A DNA stretch of 7,935 nucleotides from Eubacteriales bacterium (GTDB lineage Bacteria; Bacillota_A; Clostridia; Lachnospirales; Lachnospiraceae). The notes below the pieces were generated by a model. The model was given only the letters and a program-made list of their open reading frames with translations. It searched no databases and was not told where the DNA came from. The position numbers and the translations under genes were made by a program. Shown here piece by piece: positions 1-5,297 of this stretch. Location of the stretch: contig JAUNAE010000169.1 of assembly GCA_030527765.1 (NCBI GenBank), positions 1 through 7,935 on the forward strand, given 5' to 3'. Numbering within the stretch: the first letter of the stretch is position 1; each line of letters begins with the position of its first letter.

Positions 1-50
1 GCAATTATTATCGGGCAGATTACTGAGAAAAGGTTTCTGACGAAGTCGTT
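1..50 (+). other. Upstream in-frame remnant of the sugar ABC ATPase, interrupted by TGA
   Basis: In the frame of the downstream ATPase, positions 3-50 read NYYRADY, then TGA at 24-26, then EKVSDEVV, running straight into MKVRNVTV at 51. From memory of clostridial two-domain sugar ABC ATPases, a YYR-x-DY stretch followed by SDEVVLEVKNV-like residues is the usual linker between the two nucleotide-binding domains. This stretch therefore looks like coding sequence on both sides of the stop. An alternative is a one-base frameshift in the AAAA run at 28-31, since frame 1 is open from 1 to 51 and reads IIIGQITEK. A sequencing or contig-edge error is also possible. The upstream gene is not in the window, so this is an inference. 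Confidence 0.5.
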
Positions 51-743
51 ATGAAAGTTCGGAATGTGACTGTTCCGGGGCAGATTGAAGATGTAAGCTT
101 TGATCTCCACAAAGGGGAGATTCTCGGGTTCGGAGGATTGTCTGAGTCCGGTATGCATGAGGTAGGAAAAGCATGCTTCGGTGCTTCTTTTGACCGCCGG
201 GGAAGTGTTACTCTGGCAGACGGAACGTCCATTGACAGCATTAAGAAAGCAATTTCCCACAGCATTGCGTACACATCCAAGGATCGTGACAATGAGTCTG
301 TTGTTATGAATCAGAGCATTGGAGACAATATCTGTCTTCCTTCTCTTGGATTCTTTGCAAATCGCCGCAAGATGAAACAGTTTGCAAACAAATATGCCAA
401 GGAAATGTCAGTAAAGATGGTGAATACGGACCAGTTTGTATCGGACCTTTCCGGAGGCAACAAGCAGAAGGTTGTTCTGGCACGCTGGATCGGTAAGGAT
501 GCGGACATTCTGATTTTTGACAGTCCTACCCGTGGTATTGATGTTAAGGTTAAGCAGGATATTTATCAGCTGATGGATCATATGAGAAAAGAAGGAAAAT
601 CTTTTATTATGATTTCAGAGGAACTCATGGAACTGATCGGTATGTGTGACAGAATTCTTATTATGAAAGATGGAAAAGTCAACGGAGAACTGAGCCGCAG
701 TGAGACTCTTGATGAAAACAGTTTGATTGGTAAGATGGTTTAA
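51..743 (+). CDS. Simple-sugar ABC transporter ATP-binding protein, C-terminal half (RbsA/MglA type)
   Basis: This is the second nucleotide-binding domain of a monosaccharide (CUT2) ABC importer ATPase, a cytosolic subunit that drives the adjacent permease. Family members are about 500 residues with two ABC domains; only 230 residues are readable here. Residues 21-44 (KGEILGFGGLSESG and onward) form the degenerate Walker A typical of the second domain, without GK[ST]. The signature LSGGN is at 133-137. Walker B and the D-loop are at 151-164 (ILIFDSPTRGID), with Ser158 where most homologues have the catalytic Glu. The usual H-loop His is also absent (ISEEL at 188-192). ATG 51 is the first in-frame start after the TGA at 24-26 and has no convincing ribosome binding site, so it is probably not the natural start of the protein. 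The stop codon overlaps the Shine-Dalgarno of the permease, implying translational coupling. Function is secure; whether the gene is intact is not. Confidence 0.85.
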   Translation: MKVRNVTVPGQIEDVSFDLHKGEILGFGGLSESGMHEVGKACFGASFDRRGSVTLADGTSIDSIKKAISHSIAYTSKDRDNESVVMNQSIGDNICLPSLGFFANRRKMKQFANKYAKEMSVKMVNTDQFVSDLSGGNKQKVVLARWIGKDADILIFDSPTRGIDVKVKQDIYQLMDHMRKEGKSFIMISEELMELIGMCDRILIMKDGKVNGELSRSETLDENSLIGKMV

Positions 744-754
744 GGAGGAAGAAA

Positions 755-1723
755 ATGTCTGAGAAAACAAAAGAAGTTTCCCTTGAGGGAGAAAAACGAA
801 AAGACTCGGTCATTTCGATGATTCGAACACTCCTTCCAATTGTCGGACTGATCGTTGTATTTCTTGTATTTAATACATTAACCCATGGACGTATGGTGGA
901 GAAATTCAGTCTGGTAATGTCCCAGGTGTACGTTACCATGATTGCATCTACCGGTGTGTTCTTTATTATGACGATGGGTGGACTTGATTTTTCTCAGGGT
1001 TCCATTCTGGGTATGGCATCCATTGTAGTTTGTGTATTGTCAAAGATCAGCATTCCTCTTGCAATTGCCGGTGGAATTCTGACAGGTGCAGCAATTGGTG
1101 CTGTGAATGGTTTTTTCTATGTCAATCGCAAGATTAAATCCTTCATTGTAACGATCTGTACCATGTTTCTGTTCCGTGGAATTATCAAATATCTTACAAG
1201 TAATTCTCCGGTAGTTGGTGATATTAAACTGACACTTATGGGAATGAACAATACGCTGAAACTGGTGTGTACACTGATCGTCATTGTACTTGGTTTTTGT
1301 GCATTCCGTTTCACAAGACTTGGAATTGATCTGAAAGCGATCGGTGCCGGAGAGAAGGCGGCAAAATTTGCCGGAATTCGTACAGATCGCATGAAGTTTT
1401 TGATTTACGTTCTGGCAGGGGCTATCACAGGATTTGCAGCTTTTGTAAATGCAATCAAGGTAGGATCTGTAACTGCTTCCGGAGGAAATCAGCTGGAGAC
1501 ACAGATTCTGATTGCTCTTGTACTTGGAGGTATGCCGATTTCCGGTGGTGCAAAATGTAATTTCCTGAACGTGATTATCGGATCACTTCTGTACACAGTT
1601 TTGATTTCAGGATTGAATATGCTGGGACTTACCACACAGGCAATGCAGCTGGTACAGGGAGTTATCTTCCTGATCTTTGTGGCAGTCTTTGCAGACAGAA
1701 AATCTCTTCAGGTAATCAAGTAA
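755..1723 (+). CDS. Simple-sugar ABC transporter permease (RbsC/MglC family)
   Basis: This is the membrane subunit of a CUT2 monosaccharide importer (BPD_transp_2 family). It forms the translocation channel, probably as a homodimer powered by the upstream ATPase. At 322 residues it is full length for the family. After a charged cytosolic N-terminus of about 22 residues there are roughly eight to ten hydrophobic segments, for example near 26-41, 57-75, 103-121, 128-145, 168-186, 213-232, 268-288 and 298-313. The hallmark GGLDFSQGS sits at 75-83, equivalent to GGIDLSVGS in RbsC. The cytosolic coupling loop AIGAGEKAAKFAGI is at 195-208. A strong AAGGAGG at 742-748 overlaps the ATPase stop and lies 6 nt before the ATG, which fixes the start. 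Substrate cannot be read from the sequence. Ribose, galactose, xylose and arabinose transporters all look alike at this level, and the nearby alpha-galactosidase only hints at galactose. Confidence 0.93.
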   Translation: MSEKTKEVSLEGEKRKDSVISMIRTLLPIVGLIVVFLVFNTLTHGRMVEKFSLVMSQVYVTMIASTGVFFIMTMGGLDFSQGSILGMASIVVCVLSKISIPLAIAGGILTGAAIGAVNGFFYVNRKIKSFIVTICTMFLFRGIIKYLTSNSPVVGDIKLTLMGMNNTLKLVCTLIVIVLGFCAFRFTRLGIDLKAIGAGEKAAKFAGIRTDRMKFLIYVLAGAITGFAAFVNAIKVGSVTASGGNQLETQILIALVLGGMPISGGAKCNFLNVIIGSLLYTVLISGLNMLGLTTQAMQLVQGVIFLIFVAVFADRKSLQVIK

Positions 1724-1759
1724 GAGAAGGAAAAGAAAAGAAGGATAAGGATATCGTTT

Positions 1760-2842
1760 ATGGGACACAGTGAATCGAAGTATCAACAGATTGTGGCATG
1801 GGTAAAAGAGAAGATCGATAACGGTACGTTTCAAAGTGGAGACAAACTCATTTCGGAGAATGAACTGGCAGAGTTGTTTGATACAAGCCGCCAGACGGTG
1901 CGGCATGCAACAGGGGTTCTCGTGGAGCAGCAGCTCGTGACGAGAATTCAGGGAAGCGGAACATATATTGGTGGAAAGTTTCGCCCGGTTCGAAAAGAAA
2001 AATACAAGAATGTTGCAGTTGTAAGTACTTTTTATGAGAGCTATATCTTCCCGCCGACTTTAAAAGGAATCGAGAGAGAACTCTTCAAAGCCGGATATTC
2101 CATGCAAGTCTTTTTTACGGATAACAAAATTCACAGAGAACGGGAAATTCTTGAGAGTATTCTTGAAAAAGATAACATTGACGGTCTGATTGTGGAGGCG
2201 GTCAAAAGTGTTCTTCCGAATCCGAATCTTTCCTATTATAAGAAACTTCAGGAACGGAACATTCCGATTCTTTGTTTTAACACGTTTTATCCGGGACTTT
2301 CCCTTCCTTGCGTGAGAATTGATGATTCGGCTGCCGCAAAAAGAGCAGTGAACCTTCTGATTGATGCAGGACATGAAAACATTGGAGGAATTTTTAAATC
2401 CGATGACGGTCAGGGACCTCTTCGATATGCGGGTTTTATGGAAGGTGTGATGGATGCCGGTATCAAAGTGACACAGGAGCATGTTGTGTGGATTGATACA
2501 CTGATGACATTGAATCTTTCGGAAATTGAGGATCATCTTCGAAAGAGACTGGAAGGATGTACAGGAGTTGTCTGCTACAATGATCAGGTGGCGTTTCAGC
2601 TGATTGAGCTTGTAGAAAAGTGGGGCATGCGTGTTCCGGAGGATTTATCTGTTGTTGGGATTGATGATTCTTCTGTAGCAACTTCGGGGAAGGTGCATTT
2701 TACTTCTATTCCACATCCGAAGGAACTTCTCGGAAGAAAAGTTGGGGAAAATATGGTTGCCATGATTGAAAATCCTCAGTTTGACGGAAACTATATGTAT
2801 GATATGGAACCGGTCATTCGAAAATCTGTCTGCAAACGCTAA
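1760..2842 (+). CDS. GntR-LacI hybrid transcriptional regulator (AraR-like)
   Basis: This is a DNA-binding sugar-responsive regulator of 360 residues with the architecture of Bacillus subtilis AraR. The N-terminal GntR winged helix-turn-helix covers about 5-72, with the recognition region SENELAELFDTSRQTVRHAT at 32-51 and the wing GSGTYIGG at 65-72. A LacI/periplasmic-binding-like effector domain covers about 83-358, recognisable by VAVVSTFYESYIFPP (85-99), DGLIVEA (141-147), the AAKRAVNLLIDAGHENIGGI stretch (192-211), VVCYNDQVA (270-278) and VPEDLSVVGIDDS (292-304). It lies 36 bp behind the permease with AAGG at 1747-1750, 9 nt before the ATG, and no terminator in between, so it probably belongs to the transport operon. 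Likely role: a repressor released by an imported sugar, acting on this operon and perhaps the alpha-galactosidase. The effector is unknown. Confidence 0.92.
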   Translation: MGHSESKYQQIVAWVKEKIDNGTFQSGDKLISENELAELFDTSRQTVRHATGVLVEQQLVTRIQGSGTYIGGKFRPVRKEKYKNVAVVSTFYESYIFPPTLKGIERELFKAGYSMQVFFTDNKIHREREILESILEKDNIDGLIVEAVKSVLPNPNLSYYKKLQERNIPILCFNTFYPGLSLPCVRIDDSAAAKRAVNLLIDAGHENIGGIFKSDDGQGPLRYAGFMEGVMDAGIKVTQEHVVWIDTLMTLNLSEIEDHLRKRLEGCTGVVCYNDQVAFQLIELVEKWGMRVPEDLSVVGIDDSSVATSGKVHFTSIPHPKELLGRKVGENMVAMIENPQFDGNYMYDMEPVIRKSVCKR

Positions 2843-2871
2843 ATAAAATCTTTCCTATTGGATTTACAGTG

Positions 2872-2913
2872 AAGAAGTCGTGTGACAAAATGCATGCGTC
2901 TTCTTTTGTGTTT
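2872..2913 (+). terminator. Probable rho-independent terminator of the transport operon
   Basis: AAGAAGTCG (2872-2880) pairs with CGTCTTCTT (2897-2905) over 9 positions with one T-T mismatch, enclosing a 16-nt loop. A T-rich tail, TTGTGTTT (2906-2913), follows. It begins 29 bp after the regulator stop, the expected place for the operon end. The large loop and imperfect tail make it a moderate candidate. Confidence 0.45.
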
Positions 2914-2931
2914 CACCTCAGTCGGATCGCA

Positions 2932-2971
2932 GAGTTCGGCAGAAGAAAGTTGCTTCGCAACTGCCGAACTC
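2932..2971 (+). repeat. Extragenic palindrome 1 (stem-loop)
   Basis: GAGTTCGGCAG at 2932-2942 is the exact reverse complement of CTGCCGAACTC at 2961-2971. Inside lies a second small hairpin, AGTTGC/GCAACT around TTC (2948-2962), which shares bases with the outer right arm. No T-run follows, so it does not look like a terminator. It resembles a REP-like extragenic palindrome; whether it is repeated in the genome cannot be seen here. Confidence 0.55.
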
Positions 2972-2974
2972 GCG

Positions 2975-2999
2975 CGCGAATCTTCTTACAAGATTCGCG
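2975..2999 (+). repeat. Extragenic palindrome 2 (perfect 10-bp inverted repeat)
   Basis: CGCGAATCTT (2975-2984) and AAGATTCGCG (2990-2999) are perfect reverse complements around the 5-nt loop CTTAC. It sits 3 bp after palindrome 1 and ends 15 bp before the -35 hexamer of the alpha-galactosidase promoter. It may be the second unit of a REP-like pair, or an operator for a dimeric regulator. No U-tract follows it. Confidence 0.55.
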
Positions 3000-3014
3000 A
3001 TATAATCTTTTCTA

Positions 3015-3043
3015 TTGAATGTGGAGAGGGAATCATGTATGAT
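3015..3043 (+). promoter_or_regulatory. Sigma-A-type promoter for the alpha-galactosidase
   Basis: TTGAAT (3015-3020), a 17-bp spacer and TATGAT (3038-3043) match the housekeeping promoter consensus at four and five of six positions. The predicted start is near 3050, giving a leader of about 39 nt before the ATG at 3089. A perfect TATAAT at 3001-3006 has no good -35 at 16-18 bp and is a weaker alternative. Confidence 0.55.
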
Positions 3044-3048
3044 GACAC

Positions 3049-3060
3049 TGATTGAAATCA
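3049..3060 (+). promoter_or_regulatory. Possible operator, short palindrome at the predicted transcription start
   Basis: TGATT-GA-AATCA is a perfect 5-bp inverted repeat around a 2-bp centre, just downstream of the -10 box where a repressor would block initiation. It is short enough to arise by chance. A link to the upstream GntR-LacI regulator is inference only. Confidence 0.22.
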
Positions 3061-3088
3061 CACAAAAAACGAAGAAGGAGATAGAGGA

Positions 3089-5272
3089 ATGGCTATTACT
3101 TTTTTTAAAGATAAGAAGATTTTTTCTTTGCATACAAACAATACAACTCTGCAGATGATGGCGGATTCTCATGATGTGCTGGTGCATTTGTATTACGGAC
3201 CTAAGGCAGAGGGAGAGATGGATTATCTTCTGACCTTTGCGGATCGTGGTTTTTCCGGAAATCCTTATGATGCGGAACTTGACCGTACCTATTCTATGGA
3301 TGTACTTCCTCAGGAATACCCGGTTTGGGGATCCGGAGATTTTCGCTCTGTTGCCCTGAAGGTTCAGAGAAGCAACGGATATCAGGGCTGCGATCTTCGC
3401 TATGATTCCTACAAGATTTACAAAGGAAAATACAGCCTTCCGGGGCTTCCGGCTGTGTATGCTTCTGAAGAAGAGGCAGAAACTTTGGAAATTACTTTGA
3501 AAGATCGAAATTCAGACCTGTATGTCACGCTTCTTTACGGAGTTCTGCCGGAACTGGACATTATTACGAGAAGCGTTAGAATCAAAAATGCCGGAAAGGA
3601 AGAGATCAGAATTACAAAAGCTCTTGCGGGAAATCTCGATTTTGTATCCGGGGAGTTTGATGTTCTGACATTCTACGGAAGACATGGTATGGAGCGAAAT
3701 CTTCAGCGCAGTCCTCTTGGTCACGGAGAGTATCGCATCGGAAGCAGACGAGGAACTTCTTCCCATCAGTACAGCCCGCTAATGATTCTCGCAGAGAAAG
3801 AAACGACGGAGACAGCAGGGGGCTGTTATGCTATGGAATTTGTGTACAGCGGCGGCTTCCAGGGAAGTGTAGAACTGGATCAGTTCCATCAGACAAGAAT
3901 GCAGATGGGTCTTGCGGAACATATGCTGGATTATCCTGTGAAATCAGGAGAGACTTTTGTCGTTCCGGAAGTCATTATGAGTTACAGTGATCGGGGATTG
4001 GAGAAGCTTTCCCAGAATTTGATGGACTGTGTGAGAACCCATGTGTGCAGAGGAGAATATCGGGATGCGATTCGCCCGATTCTTCTGAACAGCTGGGAAG
4101 CATGCTATTTTGATTTCAACGGTGATATGATCCGGGAACTGGGAAAACAGGCGGCAGATCTCGGCATCGATATGCTGGTCATGGATGATGGCTGGTTTGG
4201 AAAGCGTGACGACGATTACCGTGCCCTTGGAGACTGGTATGTGAACGAGGAGAAACTCGGCGGAACTCTGAAGGAACTGGTGGATGATATTCATGGAATG
4301 AATCTGAAGTTCGGTATCTGGGTAGAACCGGAGATGGTGAACGAGGACAGCGATCTTTATCGGGAGCATCCGGACTGGGCACTCGTTCCGCCGAATGGCA
4401 AGCCGGTAAGAGCGAGAAATCAGCTTGTTCTCGATTTCTCCCGTCCGGAGGTTGTAGATTACATTTACGAGCAGACCTGCAAGATTCTGGATCACGCGGA
4501 CATTGATTATATGAAGTGGGATTATAACCGAAGCATTCATGAGGTGTATTCCTGTGCTGCAGAAAATCAGGGAACGGTGCTTTATGATTATATTCTTGGA
4601 CTGTATCGATTCCTGGATCAGCTGAATCGTCGTTATCCGAAGCTTCTTATTGAAGGATGCAGCGGTGGCGGCGGCCGATTTGATGCCGGTATGCTGTATT
4701 ACACTCCTCAGATCTGGTGCAGTGACAACACGGATGCCATCGATCGTCTGAGAATCCAGTACGGCACTTCCTTCGGATATCCGGTTTCGGCGGTTGGGGC
4801 TCATGTCTCAGCAGTCCCGAATCATCAGAGTGGAAGAATTACATCCATCAATGTTCGTGGAATTGCAGCAATGGCTGGAACCTTTGGGTATGAGCTGAAT
4901 CCGGCAAAATTATCAGAAGATGAGAAAAATGTCATTCGAGAGCAGATCAGCACAAGAAACCGTCAGGCAGGCCTTATTATGGAAGGATTGTACTCCAGAT
5001 TGACGAATCCATTTGAGGATAGTGTTGCTGCATGGAGTTTTGCTGCAAGAGATGGTAAGAGAGCGATTTTGAATGTGGTCACTCTGGAGGCACATTGCAA
5101 TATTCCGACAAGCTATGTAAAGATGCGAAATCTCACTCCGGGAACACTTTACAGAAATCTTTCTGACGGAAAGGTATATCCGGCGGATGGACTGATGAAA
5201 GTTGGTATGCCGATTCCGGTAGAAATGGAAGAATATCGGGCATATCAGTGGGAACTGGAACGATTGGATTAA
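3089..5272 (+). CDS. Alpha-galactosidase, glycoside hydrolase family 36
   Basis: This retaining exo-alpha-galactosidase removes terminal alpha-1,6-galactose from melibiose, raffinose or stachyose. It has no signal peptide, so it should act in the cytosol on imported sugars. At 727 residues it has the length of the tetrameric bacterial GH36 group. An N-terminal beta-sandwich (about 1-310) precedes the (beta/alpha)8 barrel. Barrel motifs visible are SWEA at 335-338, MDDGWFG at 365-371, WVEPEM at 411-416, YMKWDYNR at 474-481 with nucleophile Asp478, CSGGGGRFD at 524-532, and WCSDNTDAIDR at 543-553 with the likely acid/base Asp546. A C-terminal beta domain follows from about 640. AAGGAG at 3075-3080, 8 nt before the ATG, supports the start. 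It has its own promoter after the transport-operon terminator. Substrate choice within GH36 cannot be settled from sequence, but all catalytic residues are present. Confidence 0.96.
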   Translation: MAITFFKDKKIFSLHTNNTTLQMMADSHDVLVHLYYGPKAEGEMDYLLTFADRGFSGNPYDAELDRTYSMDVLPQEYPVWGSGDFRSVALKVQRSNGYQGCDLRYDSYKIYKGKYSLPGLPAVYASEEEAETLEITLKDRNSDLYVTLLYGVLPELDIITRSVRIKNAGKEEIRITKALAGNLDFVSGEFDVLTFYGRHGMERNLQRSPLGHGEYRIGSRRGTSSHQYSPLMILAEKETTETAGGCYAMEFVYSGGFQGSVELDQFHQTRMQMGLAEHMLDYPVKSGETFVVPEVIMSYSDRGLEKLSQNLMDCVRTHVCRGEYRDAIRPILLNSWEACYFDFNGDMIRELGKQAADLGIDMLVMDDGWFGKRDDDYRALGDWYVNEEKLGGTLKELVDDIHGMNLKFGIWVEPEMVNEDSDLYREHPDWALVPPNGKPVRARNQLVLDFSRPEVVDYIYEQTCKILDHADIDYMKWDYNRSIHEVYSCAAENQGTVLYDYILGLYRFLDQLNRRYPKLLIEGCSGGGGRFDAGMLYYTPQIWCSDNTDAIDRLRIQYGTSFGYPVSAVGAHVSAVPNHQSGRITSINVRGIAAMAGTFGYELNPAKLSEDEKNVIREQISTRNRQAGLIMEGLYSRLTNPFEDSVAAWSFAARDGKRAILNVVTLEAHCNIPTSYVKMRNLTPGTLYRNLSDGKVYPADGLMKVGMPIPVEMEEYRAYQWELERLD

Positions 5273-5281
5273 GAGAAAAGA

Positions 5282-5297
5282 GATCGGAGGCACGATC
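5282..5297 (+). promoter_or_regulatory. Ribosome binding site inside a small stem-loop, before GTG start
   Basis: GGAGG at 5286-5290 lies 7 nt before GTG 5298 and decides the start of the next gene. It sits between GATCG (5282-5286) and CGATC (5293-5297), which could pair as a 5-bp hairpin and partly hide the site. The stem is short and may be chance. Confidence 0.5.

Larger units (their letters stand above)
2844..3020 (+). repeat. Direct-repeat-flanked palindromic block
   Basis: Two 20-bp copies, 2844-2863 and 3001-3020, match at 17 of 20 positions; the core is AATCTTTCCTATTGGAT against AATCTTTTCTATTGAAT. They bracket 137 bp holding the terminator-like hairpin and two strong palindromes. 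The arrangement could be a small mobile palindromic element with duplicated ends, or a duplicated regulatory site. The second copy supplies the -35 hexamer of the promoter before the alpha-galactosidase. Confidence 0.4.

Noticed and set aside
24..26. UGA recoded as an amino acid
   Set aside because: No selenocysteine-type structure is evident nearby, tryptophan is TGG throughout the other genes, and the other long genes contain no in-frame TGA. Mutation or sequence error is simpler.
2060..2536. 158-codon minus-strand frame
   Set aside because: It is antisense to the effector domain of the GntR-LacI regulator and has no ribosome binding site or recognisable motif.
2864..3000. CRISPR array or riboswitch in the intergenic region
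   Set aside because: There are only two imperfect direct-repeat copies 157 bp apart, no regular spacers, and no recognisable aptamer core; the palindromes explain the structure.
3001..3006. Perfect TATAAT as the main -10 box
   Set aside because: No acceptable -35 hexamer is found 16-18 bp upstream and there is no TG extension. The TTGAAT-N17-TATGAT pair just downstream is better.
3944..4804. 286-codon open frame on the minus strand
   Set aside because: It lies wholly inside the alpha-galactosidase, antisense to its catalytic core whose motifs are intact. Its translation shows no recognisable family and is rich in odd residue runs.
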